Position numbers and translations under genes: made by a program. From Kiritimatiellota bacterium B12222 (GTDB lineage: Bacteria; Verrucomicrobiota; Kiritimatiellia; SS1-B-03-39; UBA6053): a stretch of DNA of 64,000 nucleotides. Location of the stretch: contig CP120722.1 in assembly GCA_029719485.1 (NCBI GenBank), positions 3,286,001-3,350,000 of the forward strand, written 5' to 3'. The notes under the pieces were generated by a model. The model saw only the letters and a program-made list of their open reading frames with translations, made no database searches and had not been told where the DNA came from. Below, in pieces: positions 45,812 to 55,445 of this stretch; the stretch's first letter is position 1, and each line of letters starts with the position of its first letter.

Positions 45812-46198
45812 ATGATGTCCGAAAACTGCTTCAAACCCCTGGTCCGTTATGTGGACGAAACGGAGCCCCTCTCCTGTCCATACGGCCAAGTGAAACGCGT
45901 CATCACGGGAGGAGAATATCCCGCAGCAAATGTACATGTGGTCACCGTCAGTTGTGGAGGCGAACATTTCCATCGCGCGTATGATGAGGTGTACTATGTG
46001 CTTTCAGGAAGCGGGCAACTCTCTCTCGATGGACAACACCACGTCCTGCGCCCGGGTGCCGTTGTCGTTATTCCCGCAGGGGTCGTTCATGCGCTGAAAG
46101 CCGATACAACAGAAGACTTGACCTTCATCATCCTCGGATTACCGGGTATGTCTATTGACTCTCCAAACGCCATGCCCCTGAAACCAGAACCCCGGTAA
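45812..46198 (+). CDS. Single-domain cupin protein
   Basis: The 128-residue protein has one cupin beta-barrel. The metal-binding motif 1 is GGEHFHRAYDEVYYVLSGSG (G(X)5HXH(X)3,4E(X)6G pattern), and motif 2 is RPGAVVVIPAGVVHALKAD. The His, His, Glu and later His set suggests a bound divalent metal. Small cupins of this kind serve as isomerases, dioxygenases or sugar-binding sensors. The role here cannot be assigned. Start MMSENCF could begin at either of two adjacent ATGs. Confidence 0.82.
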   Translation: MMSENCFKPLVRYVDETEPLSCPYGQVKRVITGGEYPAANVHVVTVSCGGEHFHRAYDEVYYVLSGSGQLSLDGQHHVLRPGAVVVIPAGVVHALKADTTEDLTFIILGLPGMSIDSPNAMPLKPEPR

Positions 46199-46547
46199 GC
46201 TTCTCCATAAATCCCCCGGAAAAAGCGTCAGTCCTAAAAAAAGTGTCAGCTCTTGAAATTCTTCATTTTTAGTCAGAAAGAATGAAGTTCCAAGCTTCCA
46301 AGACCCATCATGACCCAATGTAAAGGCGCCCCCCTTCGCAGAATAAACCAACAGTGTTCCCCCATTCAGTCTAGGGTTGCTGAGGAACGAAGCTACCCTG
46401 GGCTAATCGCGTTGCCCCCATCCGGGGGTATTATTCTCACAAGTTTGATACCCGATAAGGCTTAAGTAAGTACCCGTCTGGCCAGCCCTACTCTACACAA
46501 CCTTGATCCCTTATGCTTGAAACAAGTCCTGCGAACGCCATGACCAT
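46199..46547. repeat. Intergenic stretch with first copy of a ~68-bp palindromic repeat
   Basis: No gene is supported. At about 46338-46405 it holds a repeat with CTAGGGTTGCTGAGGAACGA followed by AGCTACCCTGGGC, flanked on the left by CCAACAGTGTT. A second copy in the same orientation is at about 47438-47505. The core can fold into a hairpin (CTAGGGTTGCT against AGCTACCCTGG). Confidence 0.6.
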
Positions 46548-47216
46548 TTAGTCCACTTTCGCCCATAGTAAAATCTCCTCCTGACCTTTGGGTGAGAGAT
46601 CATAAACCCCACGTGACGGGTTATCGAACCAGCCGTACACATTGTTGTACATCAGTTCTCTGGATTTGGGATCCTGGAGGGCACTGGCAACCTGCGAGGC
46701 TTTTGCCGGCCCATGCTTTTTCAGAAAATGAGCAATCGCCAAGGCCCGTTGACGGTAAGCGGTCATTCGTCCTTTTCTTTTATCCATACCGCCCAGGTTT
46801 GGGTCCCCTACTCTTTCCGAAAATTCACGGAGCAGCCGTTGTTGCCGATGTTTTGATTTGCGGGGTTTATATTCACCGGGATCGAGCACGATGTCCACAT
46901 TGCCTGCGCGCCCTTCCGGCGCAATGGTTATCAATCCAATGCCCAGCATTTTCAGCAATTTGATCATCTGTTTGCGATGCCTTTTCAGGGACTTACATTT
47001 TTCAGGCACCCCAACGTAAACGATGGGACTGAGGGCCAAACGGTCAACCGCCTGCAGGATCACCTGAAGATTGAGCACGAGTTTAAGCTCCACGATCACC
47101 GGAATTTCTTCACCGCGAATGGCGACCACATCACAGTCCTGCACTTCACCTTTCACCCCATAGTTCTGCGCTTCCAAATATTTTTTCAGGGGCGGATAGA
47201 GATCAGATTCTTTCAT
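46548..47216 (-). CDS. DUF2161-type putative PD-(D/E)XK nuclease-like protein
   Basis: From ATG 47216 the protein has 222 residues. It starts MKESDLYPPLKKYLEAQNYG and has DCDVVAIRGEEIPVIVELKL, which fits a PD-(D/E)XK core (Asp, then ExK as VELK), followed by NLQVILQAVDRLALSPIVYV. The C-terminal part (ALAIAHFLKKHGPAKASQVA) looks like a winged helix. I recognise the DUF2161 family, annotated as putative PD-(D/E)XK phosphodiesterases, by memory only. Its role is unknown. It stands alone. Confidence 0.65.
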   Translation of the reverse strand: MKESDLYPPLKKYLEAQNYGVKGEVQDCDVVAIRGEEIPVIVELKLVLNLQVILQAVDRLALSPIVYVGVPEKCKSLKRHRKQMIKLLKMLGIGLITIAPEGRAGNVDIVLDPGEYKPRKSKHRQQRLLREFSERVGDPNLGGMDKRKGRMTAYRQRALAIAHFLKKHGPAKASQVASALQDPKSRELMYNNVYGWFDNPSRGVYDLSPKGQEEILLWAKVD

Positions 47217-47938
47217 AGGGACTTCGTTAGTGAGGGTCGCGTTGCAAACGGCAACCCGAGGGAATGATTCCACCCGGGTTGATCATTTCTGATCCCCGGC
47301 CAGGCATCCCGTTGGAATCGGCTTATCTTAATTTTTCTTTAAGGGAAATACAAATATCCATCATCCATTTTCCTTCAGGAAACACCATGCCTATCTCGTG
47401 AAAAATTCCAATGGTTTCAAGCGATCCCCCACCCCCTTCACAAAATACACCAACGGTGTTACGTCATTCAGCCTAGGGTTGCTGAGGAACGAAGCTACCC
47501 TAGGACATCCACCCCCACAAATAGCAGTATACCCACGATGTACCGTCAGCCCAAAACACCACACCTTCATACATCCGACGAAATGCAAGGGTGCCCCTTT
47601 TCTATGCTTGCAGGACACCCACAGGGCTGAACCAAACTTATGGAAGCGAACCGGGCACACAGGTTTTTCTGGTTCCGCAACTGCGGAAAGATGGTGTTGG
47701 AAAATCGAGGCATCAGCATGGTGCCAACACTGAGAACCATACGGGTGACTGAAACAAATCAGACGGGGAAGAACGAGAGGCCAACGTTCTTCTCGTAGCC
47801 AAACGTTGGCCCGGCCAAACAGGACTTGTGCGCCGTGGCGTATTGTCTTGTTTTTTTTCAGGTTTAGGGGGAATTTGTGTATTGACCTCCTACCTTTGAT
47901 GGGTGCCCCCTCGCCCCAAACCAAAGGAAAGATAAGGT
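47217..47938. repeat. Long intergenic stretch with second copy of the ~68-bp repeat
   Basis: These 722 bp hold no recognisable gene. At about 47438-47505 is a repeat with CCTAGGGTTGCTGAGGAACG and AGCTACCCTAGG (12-bp arms with one mismatch), matching the copy near 46338. At about 47885-47911 lies CTCCTACCTTTGATGGGTG, which recurs near 50390. Frames through the area contain no known domain and may be decayed coding sequence. Confidence 0.55.
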
Positions 47939-49960
47939 TCAAAACGGTAAATGTAGATTCATTTGCTCCGTCCTGTCCGGCCGCGCCCTCACCAGCGGCA
48001 TCCAAGAACCATCGGACTGAAGCTCCTCAGACGAATGCTTCAACACCCTGTATTTTAATCTGATTTCGGTGACTTTTTCGGTCCCCTCCTTCCATTGATC
48101 GTTTTCAAAAACGCCTTGGGTGATCACGGCCTTCAGGCATTTGCCTTTTTCATTTGCAGTAAAGGTTTCCGTCTGCGGATCCCAGTCGCCTTTTTCACTA
48201 AACCACGTTGTCGTATTCCCCAAGTGATCCCTTTCCCTCACTTTGGGATTGTCTTTCCTCCAACGCCCCCGGCCTGCGTATTCCCGCAATATCCATTGAT
48301 TGCCCTCTCCCCCTTTTACCGCTTCCGGCCCATACCCCACTTCATGAATGCGAATTTGCCCCCCGGCCTCCAAATCTTGAAAATCATACCACTCTGTATA
48401 GGTTCTTACTTGATCACGAAAATGCTCAATACGCTCCGGTAATTTCTCATATAAGGTGCTCTCATCCTGCACCCGGTTTTTATTAAAATACTCGATCACA
48501 ATGGTGGGTGAACTCAAAGCCTCCTCCCTATTCGCGGGTGCAGCTCCCGGCATCCATTTTTTGTCAGCGTACCGAATACAATAATCCCGATTCATATCCC
48601 GGACAAAGGGGTCCTCAGTCAAAAGCGCCGGCTCCACCAAACGGCCATCCTTCCGGAGCTCTACCGGCTTAAAATGCATATCCAGCAATCCGTCTTTATA
48701 GAGATGGAAACACCAAGACTTGTCCAAAAAGACGGAGCCCTTTTCCTGTCCCCCATGCTCATCTTTCGGATAATAATCCGTCTTCCAAAAATGAAGTTCT
48801 CCCCCGTCTTCAAGTCGGTGATAGACCTTTTCCCAGGAATCTCGCTTCTCACGATAACGTTCCTTCGTGACAAAACTATTTTCCGTCCCATTCAAATTAT
48901 TTCTTCGGTCATAAATACGCAACCCCGTCTGGTCATCCACATAATAATGCGCCGACGCATATTCGGTTTTATCCGAAATTCCTTTCATATTGAAACGGTA
49001 TTCATGGTTGAGATCATCGTACTGCCAATGCATCTCCTGCCAGGGAACCCCTTCTTCAAAAGTCAACATCTCCAGAAACTGTTTGGAAAAATCGCGCCGA
49101 CCCGTCTTGGGATCCCGGGGAGTGATTTTCGAAATCAAATACTTTTCCACAGGGACCGCATCCGGTTTCAACTGATACAAAAGGCCTTTTTTCTCGGGCA
49201 ACACATCGGCCAGATGATAAACACTCACATCCAAAACCAATGCGGACACCTGCAAAACATCCACCAAATAGCTTTCCGTTTTCATCTGACGAAGAATCGT
49301 CTCTTTCGGATCTATCTCTTTATGTGGTGCAGGCGCTCCCATCTCTTTCCTTATTTCAGGCAGCGTGTTTGAGAGCGCTCCCGATCCAGCCAACCGAATA
49401 AGTTCAATCCCCATGTCATCCATCCGAAGCGTTTCCCCCCTTCGGTTGGTTACCTGCACCAATTCCCCAAAAATATAACCCGGGTGCTTCCCGGTGGCGT
49501 ATCGATATTTGCGTCCGGAATACGTCTCAAGTTCAAGAAACGCCGGCTCCACATCCGCGGATTGCAGCTCCCCCTCTTCATCCAGAAGGTGAAGTGTCAG
49601 CCCCTCATTAATGGAGCGCGTCCGGGTGGCCCCATAAGTAACCGCCAGGTCCACAAGGTTTAAATCCGCATCCAGGAAGAAAGCGTTCGCCATCATCCGG
49701 TCCCCGAATCCTTTTTCATAAGTATAATCAACCATGGTAAAGTCATGGAGCAAAAATAAACGACTGGCCCGATGCTCATTTCCATCCACTTCAGTTATTT
49801 CACGGCTTCGAATCAGCAAACCAAACTGATCAAAGTTCGTTTTTTGAGGCACCTCAAAGCGCATAGGAATCTGGGTTCCAAATGCTTGAAGGTTAAAAAA
49901 CAACCCCATAACAATAACACATAATTTTTTCAGTCGTTTCATATTTGATCCCTTAAGCAT
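47939..49960 (-). CDS. Large exported hypothetical protein
   Basis: The protein has 673 residues. It has a signal peptide after a basic start (MKRLKKLCVIVMGLFFNLQA, cleavage near FGTQ). The rest is rich in charged and aromatic residues in a repeated beta pattern, e.g. EYASAHYYVDDQTGLRIYDR, SWEKVYHRLEDGGELHFWKT and WYDFQDLEAGGQIRIHEVGY with DHLGNTTTWFSEKGDWDP. These vaguely recall YD/RHS-type beta-shell repeats, but I do not see the canonical YDxxGR motif. No catalytic signature. The frame start at 49960 precedes the likely ATG at 49942. It may be secreted or outer-surface. Function unknown. Confidence 0.6.
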   Translation of the reverse strand: MLKGSNMKRLKKLCVIVMGLFFNLQAFGTQIPMRFEVPQKTNFDQFGLLIRSREITEVDGNEHRASRLFLLHDFTMVDYTYEKGFGDRMMANAFFLDADLNLVDLAVTYGATRTRSINEGLTLHLLDEEGELQSADVEPAFLELETYSGRKYRYATGKHPGYIFGELVQVTNRRGETLRMDDMGIELIRLAGSGALSNTLPEIRKEMGAPAPHKEIDPKETILRQMKTESYLVDVLQVSALVLDVSVYHLADVLPEKKGLLYQLKPDAVPVEKYLISKITPRDPKTGRRDFSKQFLEMLTFEEGVPWQEMHWQYDDLNHEYRFNMKGISDKTEYASAHYYVDDQTGLRIYDRRNNLNGTENSFVTKERYREKRDSWEKVYHRLEDGGELHFWKTDYYPKDEHGGQEKGSVFLDKSWCFHLYKDGLLDMHFKPVELRKDGRLVEPALLTEDPFVRDMNRDYCIRYADKKWMPGAAPANREEALSSPTIVIEYFNKNRVQDESTLYEKLPERIEHFRDQVRTYTEWYDFQDLEAGGQIRIHEVGYGPEAVKGGEGNQWILREYAGRGRWRKDNPKVRERDHLGNTTTWFSEKGDWDPQTETFTANEKGKCLKAVITQGVFENDQWKEGTEKVTEIRLKYRVLKHSSEELQSDGSWMPLVRARPDRTEQMNLHLPF

Positions 49961-50461
49961 TCAAGCCTGATTAAAAGGGATACCATCAAACCTCGGGCAC
50001 AGTTGAAAGCGATATTTTAAGAAATCATCGTCTTCTGCGATCATTCCATCGGGGCATCTGGATATCTGTAAATACCCGCCCCCACCATCCGGATGATTGG
50101 AACCCGAAATCCCCCGGAGGGGGTAGCGCATTTAGCCCGGGGGCCATGCCCCCGGAATTAGGACAAAAACAAAAGTGCGCCCCGGAGGGGTGCGGGCAAT
50201 TGCGGGGTGATAGTCAGCCCGTGAGAACGCGCATTGAATATGGATATCTTGCTACGAGATGGATAAAAAGTTTTCACGCCACGTCAGCCGCGATTCGAAT
50301 ATCCAGCTGTCTCCACCTTTGATGGGTGACCCCTTTGGGTGCACGTTCTCACGGGCTGACCCCTCGCCTGACCCCTCACCGTGCGGACCTCCTACCTTTG
50401 ATGGGTGACCCCTTTTTCGTCAAATCAGAATGACGAAATGCAAGGGCTGGTACCTTTTATC
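49961..50461. repeat. Intergenic stretch with GC-rich hairpins and TTTGATGGGTG repeats
   Basis: This segment has about 500 bp without a gene. It contains the strong hairpin CCGGGGGCCATGCCCCCGG (50137-50155), the smaller CCCCCGGAGGGGG at 50111-50123, and repeated CACCTTTGATGGGTGACCCC (near 50315) and TACCTTTGATGGGTGACCCC (near 50393), the latter shared with 47885. The area looks like repeat-rich non-coding DNA. Confidence 0.6.
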
Positions 50462-53005
50462 TTATGCATCCACCTCTACATTCACCAAGTTAGAAACCGC
50501 AGTGTACAATCCGATTTCCTGTTCGGCATCAATGCTCAGGATCAGGCTATAACTCACCCGTTGTTGATGGCAGTTATGAAATTCATGATCCTCGGGGAAT
50601 TTTCTAGATGCAAACCAACCCTTCACAGGGAATATTGCAATCTGATCCATTTCAGATAATTCGGCAGGACTTCCTTGCCAAACATCTTGCACAAGAGACC
50701 CCGCTTTTCCTCTCAGCTTTGGCCCCAATGCCCACTTGGCATCTGCGGGTGCTCTGCCCTCATCTTCCTCAAGTTTTTCGTCATCGGTAAGCTTCTTCAA
50801 CTTACGAAGGAATGCACGTTCGGAGTCTTCAGATCTTTTGAAATCAAATCGAAGCAGATGACTGGCGTAACGGTATTTTTGATTTTTTTCCCAACAGCGA
50901 GTCCCCGGGTTCGGATGAATGTACGTCGACAAGGTTGCGCGCAACGTCACGGTCACATCTGGATTCGCGAGAAACATGTCCTTCGGCCAAGGCAAAATAT
51001 GGAGGTTAAACTGTCCTAATCTTGCCCCACCAGCAGGCGAGTCGGGATCGTAGGGTTGAATTTCATCTTCAATCACCATCGTCACTCCCTGACTGCCACT
51101 GCCAAATAATCGAGGAACATCTGGGGTGCCAAACCCAACCTCTCGCATGATCTGCTGAACCTGCTGACTTTGTCCCGCATGATGTGGCCGGGTTCCGCCA
51201 AGCATTTGAGGGGTCCAGCGTGCACTGTGGACTAAGAGTCCTCGATAAGTTTCGGAACGATAGTCTGGATAGCGCTCTTGAAGCAAGGCCATCAGTCGAG
51301 ACGCGGATGCGGTCGCCGCACTGGTGGCATTAAAAGACAGAAAGGGTCGAATCATAAATTGATGTGCCGTCGTAATGGGCTCCAAACTACTTTTTTCAAA
51401 GAAATGACCGTCTTCATGTACCCCGAGGTTTCCTCCTTCCATCACAATTTCCGGTTTCATGGGCCAATGAGGTTCCCAATCTGAACTCGTTCTGGAAAAG
51501 GGAGATAGCTCTCCTGCTGAGGCTACCGACCGACCTGCTTGTGATTCCTCATCTTCTTCTAAAATAGTGTTTCGTTGGGTGTATGCCCCTACCGTAACTG
51601 CATTCCATGCCTGTGCTGGATTTTCAACCCGGCTTTTGTGGTTTGTATCTGGGTACTGATAGTCTAAATAATTATGAACATTGCCCGCCGAGATCAGCAT
51701 CACCCGTTTGGGTTGTCCTTCCTCTTCACTTCCTGCCGTAACACTATCCACCGCAGCCGACCAGGCACTCGGTTGCCCCTTCGATTCATATTTAGGTTGC
51801 GTCAAGGCCATGCAAAATGCCCGGCGGCGATCATGGTGATTTACTTCCGCCGCTGAGACCGCTTGCTGGGTTACCGCACCGTAGTTTTGTGGATCATGTT
51901 CATTTCCAGTTTGAATCATTTTTACGGATTCAAGCCGATGACGTTGTTGCCAACTTCGCGTTTCAGTCATCAACTGCCGAAGATCATCATAGGCGGCTAG
52001 ACCCGCCATCGCTGTCCCATGCCCCCGTTGATCCTGAGATCCGAATTGAGGTAATAGCGTCATGCAATCGGTATCAGTTAAAATGTTTTCTAACAGAGGA
52101 TGACCTCTGTTGACGCCCGTGTCCAGGATACAAACCGCAGGCGCATTCGCATCGGGCCACTCCATAAGGTCCAAAGCCTCCGCCATCCATTCCTCTTGTT
52201 CAATACCCGGCAGGTCCATCAAATCTGCGCTACAGGGGTGTACCGCCCGGATTTCAGTCAAGGTATTCAATAAATCCAACGAATTCTCCAGATCCACCCC
52301 TCTAGCTTTAATCAACACCACCTCATGATCAGGCAAACGCAAACGTTGGGCGTTGACCGACAACCCCTTTTCCTGAACTACTCGGTTAAATTGATCGAGG
52401 AATGATGGGGATTGTTCAGAACGAGCTTCGCGTGAAATCCACAACTCCCACCATCTCAATTCTTCTTTAGGAGGCAATGGGGTCGGTTCCGTCCACAAGG
52501 CTTCAAGGGCTGCAACTCTGATTCTTCGGATATTGGCTAGCAATTCTGTATTACGTGGGGTCTTGGTCCCATCATCTTTTACAGAATCTTTCTCAGGATC
52601 GCTGTATGCTTCCAGTTTGGATTCCAGTAGATCTAACCTCCCATAGGGCACCAAGATAGTGGCCTTGGTTATCTGATTTTGCTCCTCACCAAAATGGCGC
52701 ACATTGAGCAAATAAATCCCATCTTTCTCTTTACTTCGCGATTGATGAGAAAGTGAGGTGAATTTGAGCGGATGACCTGGTATCGACTCTACTTCCAGTA
52801 ACAATCCAAAACGGGAATCTGGTTCAAGCTCTTCCTTCTTCGTTTCGAATGCTTCTTGCACGGTAGCCAATTGCCGACGTAACTCGGCTGCATGTTCCCG
52901 CCGATTTCTGGCATATATTCTAAACGTCCCTCTCCCGCTCCCCTCAAAAGGCATCCGTTTTGCCTGTGGCCGGATCGTTATATGTTGATGTGGAAAATCC
53001 GCCAT
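50462..53005 (-). CDS. ietS: Subtilisin-like serine protease of an IetAS-type pair (IetS)
   Basis: The protein has 847 residues. It has a long N-terminal domain (about 1-285) without a known motif, then an S8 peptidase core with an intact triad: Asp295 in AVCILDTGVNRGHPLL, His329 in QDQRGHGTAMAGLAAY, Asn442 of the oxyanion hole in VMLISAGN, and Ser562 in SFNATSAATASASRL. The C-terminal part (about 600-847) is a beta-rich domain. No signal peptide is present, so it acts in the cytoplasm. An AAA+ ATPase gene lies 14 bp upstream on the same strand. This gene order is that of IetAS, first described as a plasmid stability element and later shown to be anti-phage. The assignment is by domain pairing; I could not run a comparison. 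Confidence 0.78.
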   Translation of the reverse strand: MADFPHQHITIRPQAKRMPFEGSGRGTFRIYARNRREHAAELRRQLATVQEAFETKKEELEPDSRFGLLLEVESIPGHPLKFTSLSHQSRSKEKDGIYLLNVRHFGEEQNQITKATILVPYGRLDLLESKLEAYSDPEKDSVKDDGTKTPRNTELLANIRRIRVAALEALWTEPTPLPPKEELRWWELWISREARSEQSPSFLDQFNRVVQEKGLSVNAQRLRLPDHEVVLIKARGVDLENSLDLLNTLTEIRAVHPCSADLMDLPGIEQEEWMAEALDLMEWPDANAPAVCILDTGVNRGHPLLENILTDTDCMTLLPQFGSQDQRGHGTAMAGLAAYDDLRQLMTETRSWQQRHRLESVKMIQTGNEHDPQNYGAVTQQAVSAAEVNHHDRRRAFCMALTQPKYESKGQPSAWSAAVDSVTAGSEEEGQPKRVMLISAGNVHNYLDYQYPDTNHKSRVENPAQAWNAVTVGAYTQRNTILEEDEESQAGRSVASAGELSPFSRTSSDWEPHWPMKPEIVMEGGNLGVHEDGHFFEKSSLEPITTAHQFMIRPFLSFNATSAATASASRLMALLQERYPDYRSETYRGLLVHSARWTPQMLGGTRPHHAGQSQQVQQIMREVGFGTPDVPRLFGSGSQGVTMVIEDEIQPYDPDSPAGGARLGQFNLHILPWPKDMFLANPDVTVTLRATLSTYIHPNPGTRCWEKNQKYRYASHLLRFDFKRSEDSERAFLRKLKKLTDDEKLEEDEGRAPADAKWALGPKLRGKAGSLVQDVWQGSPAELSEMDQIAIFPVKGWFASRKFPEDHEFHNCHQQRVSYSLILSIDAEQEIGLYTAVSNLVNVEVDA

Positions 53006-53019
53006 CCTACCCCTTGGGT

Positions 53020-54003
53020 TTAGTGTTTACTGAACAACCGTCTTTCCGTCAGCGCATTGATCAACATACCATTCGTAATCCTATGAGATTGCGTAATAAT
53101 CATTTCCTTCACGGTTTCTTCACAAGCCCGAGTTACTTCGGCATAACTAAGACCTTGCGCCGCTTCGCACAATTCCTTTTTACTCAACCTTCCTGTAGCA
53201 AATCCACTTACTAATTGTTGAATGGTTAACCAGATCTCTTGATCTCCCGGAAGTCCGAATTCAACTAAATCATCAAAACGACGAAATAAAGCCCGGTCTA
53301 ATTTACCTGCAAAATTTGTGGCCGCAATCACCAGACTGTCACTCTGTAGTTTTTCAATTTGCATCAAAAACCCATTTAGGACCCGTCGCATTTCCCCCAC
53401 ATCATTGGTCGCTTCTCGCATATAGCCAATACTATCAAACTCATCAAACAGATAGACCGCGCGGCTAGAGTTGACAGCATCAAAAATGAGTCGAAGTTTA
53501 GAAAGCGACTCCCCCAGATAGCGAGTAATCAAGGTGTCCAAGCGAACCACAAAAAAGGGTAGACCCAGTTCATTTGCTAATGCACCTGCCATTAAGGTTT
53601 TCCCGCATCCGGGAGGTCCCGTAAACAACAGCTTGTTCCTTGGGGTCAAACCTGCAGACCGAATACGGCTTAAATGCTGTTGTTCGCTCAATATTCGGCG
53701 CATACGTTCAGCCAAAGCGGCGTCCATTACCACATCATTTAAACGTCGATGATCCGTAACTTCTTCCAATAATTCTGCAGCTTCTCCGAGAGGTTGCGCC
53801 AAATGAAGAATGCGCGTGTCGAGTCCGCCCTCACGTTTCCGCATTTTGGCTTTTTCCACCAAACGTCGAAGGTCTTCAGCGAGCTTTTGGTGCCCCTTAC
53901 GGGCCTCAGAAGAAGCTACTTGCAACGCAATAGCATAAAAACGCTCGTCATTACCTTCTCCGTGCGTTTTTAAGAGTTCTTTAATCTGAGTTGCAGTTGC
54001 CAT
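53020..54003 (-). CDS. ietA: AAA+ ATPase of an IetAS-type pair (IetA)
   Basis: The protein has 327 residues. After a helical N-terminal region of about 110 residues it has an AAA+ core: LLFTGPPGCGKTLMAGALAN (Walker A), VYLFDEFDSIGYMRE (Walker B), IAATNFAGKLDRALFRRFDD (sensor 1 and arginine finger) and LSYAEVTRACEETVKEMII in the lid. It starts at ATG 54003 and is followed 14 bp later by the subtilisin-like protease gene. In IetAS systems the ATPase and protease act together, and overexpression of the protease alone can be harmful, with the ATPase restraining it. That logic is from the literature and is not shown here. Confidence 0.8.
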   Translation of the reverse strand: MATATQIKELLKTHGEGNDERFYAIALQVASSEARKGHQKLAEDLRRLVEKAKMRKREGGLDTRILHLAQPLGEAAELLEEVTDHRRLNDVVMDAALAERMRRILSEQQHLSRIRSAGLTPRNKLLFTGPPGCGKTLMAGALANELGLPFFVVRLDTLITRYLGESLSKLRLIFDAVNSSRAVYLFDEFDSIGYMREATNDVGEMRRVLNGFLMQIEKLQSDSLVIAATNFAGKLDRALFRRFDDLVEFGLPGDQEIWLTIQQLVSGFATGRLSKKELCEAAQGLSYAEVTRACEETVKEMIITQSHRITNGMLINALTERRLFSKH

Positions 54004-54182
54004 GAGTTTTTTATGTCACACTTTGAGAGAGAAAGTCGATAAAATTAGGATTTATTGAAAGAAGAGCCCCCCATTTTTTTCAAAACTCACAGATATCGAC
54101 GTTGGTCCACATAATGTTACCATCGACACCAGCTCAATCATTTATTATTCCGTTTCTATACGGGGGAGCTGATGTCTAAGTC

Positions 54183-54383
54183 TCAGTTTTCTTCATTTCT
54201 TATTTCCTCAATTTGCTCCTGAAGGGCATCGATGGCATACCTTATCTGATCCACGACCCCGGCTAGAGCACTGGTGGTTACTGGAGTTTCCCCCACCTTT
54301 GAAGCATTAGCCTCAAAGCGCTCAACAAACTTTTTTAAGTTGTTAGATGAATCAAACACACTTTTCATTTTCATTGGGTCCAT
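54183..54383 (-). CDS. Small coiled-coil protein upstream of IetAS
   Basis: The 66-residue protein is encoded from ATG 54383, with GAGGAAAAA 4 nt upstream. It reads MDPMKMKSVFDSSNNLKKFV at the start and continues with Glu, Lys and Leu-rich helix; DQIRYAIDALQEQIEEIRNE near the end has a heptad pattern. No membrane segment or known domain. It is 180 bp upstream of ietA on the same strand, so it may be co-transcribed or independently regulated. It could be a regulator, adaptor or unrelated gene. Confidence 0.45.
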   Translation of the reverse strand: MDPMKMKSVFDSSNNLKKFVERFEANASKVGETPVTTSALAGVVDQIRYAIDALQEQIEEIRNEEN

Positions 54384-54536
54384 ATTTTTTCCTCATATTA
54401 TGGTTAGGGTTTATCGAAACTTTGCCATTCATATCATAATTCCGAAATTGTTCGCAAGTTACATGGGGTCAGTTGAAGCTGAGAGCCAGAGTCCAGAATA
54501 ACAATAAAAAATATGAGTTTTAAACAATGCAGGTGC

Positions 54537-55215
54537 TCAGGAATCCGTATCGATGGGTGGCATGTTTTGCCGGATGAGCCCCATGATTTGTTTCAGGGGC
54601 GCTTTATACCGACTCTGCTTGTGCCGGGCAAAATATAGTCGGTTGACTAATGGGCTGTAGCCTTCCCAAAGCAGGGAGACTTCCGGGAAGGGATGACAAA
54701 GAAAATCAGGGACAATCGCCAGGCCAGGGGCGCGGGACAGGTTACGGAGGATGGAGTGAAAATTGGGAACAATATAGTTGGGCCGGAAATCAGGGGAACG
54801 CTGAAAATTTTGTTTCCAGAATCGCAACAGATGATCGTTGTCCCCCGCAATGCCATACCACAGTTGTTGCGTCAGCCAGTCCTGCAGCCCAACCGGGTCC
54901 GAGGCATCAAAACCACTTACATCCAGGTTTTTACCGGCAACCAACACAATCTTTTCCTGAGAGAATCGTTCATAGCTGATGCCACGTAACTCCGGATTTT
55001 GAGGCGTGACCACCAGATCGGTCACTTGCTCCTCAAGCTTTTTCAAAAGTTCCCGATACTCCCCAAACTCCAGAATGAGATTAAACGGCAAGTCTGGCAC
55101 CGCCGCCTCCAGGCTGAGCTGAAAGGTCTCGAAGCACATCCCGAGTATGAGGGTCGGCCGGTCCTCGGAGGCTTTGCGCTGGCTTTTGACTTCGATATCC
55201 TCCAGCCGCCGGATC
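54537..55215 (-). pseudogene. Truncated duplicate of the LysR-family regulator
   Basis: From about 54524 to 55216 the sequence is almost the same as 56541-57233, which encodes the C-terminal part of the intact LysR regulator. The copy lacks the N-terminal helix-turn-helix: homology stops abruptly after CCGCCGGATCGGA, then unrelated GGGAAGTATTTGGGG begins. The remaining open frame (54537-55139, starting [17 protein letters not shown]) keeps the ligand-binding domain with few changes, such as Glu for Asp and Asn for Ser. It cannot bind DNA as a LysR protein. The two copies are direct repeats with a VapBC-like pair between them. Confidence 0.85.
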
Positions 55216-55216
55216 G

Positions 55217-55310
55217 GAGGGAAGTATTTGGGGATTACGATTACGATTAGGAGTATGATTTGGGGTTCTTCTTAACCTTTGTCTAAATCCTAATCCTAAT
55301 CGTAATCGAC
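55217..55310. repeat. GATTACG/CGTAATC simple repeat with inverted copy
   Basis: GGGGATTACGATTACGATTA near 55231 is followed about 35 bp later by an inverted version (AATCCTAATCCTAATCGTAA, about 55288-55307). The two arms could form a long hairpin. It marks the point at which the truncated LysR copy ends. Confidence 0.6.
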
Positions 55311-55445
55311 GCCCCTTCGTCTCTGATCCATCTTCTCCCGCTCCGCATCGTCTTCGGCTGGCGGTTCCGCTTTTGATCCGTCATTGTAAATCGAATTCGA
55401 TTTCGATTCTTGACCATAAATACATAAAGATGTATAACTGTCTGT

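Noticed and set aside
47391-48005. 204-codon minus-strand frame between the DUF2161 gene and the exported 673-residue protein
   Set aside because: No domain, it covers a palindromic repeat, and it has no start context. Possibly decayed sequence.
47939-49960. RHS/YD-repeat toxin
   Set aside because: The repeated beta pattern lacks the YDxxGR consensus and no toxin domain or immunity gene follows.
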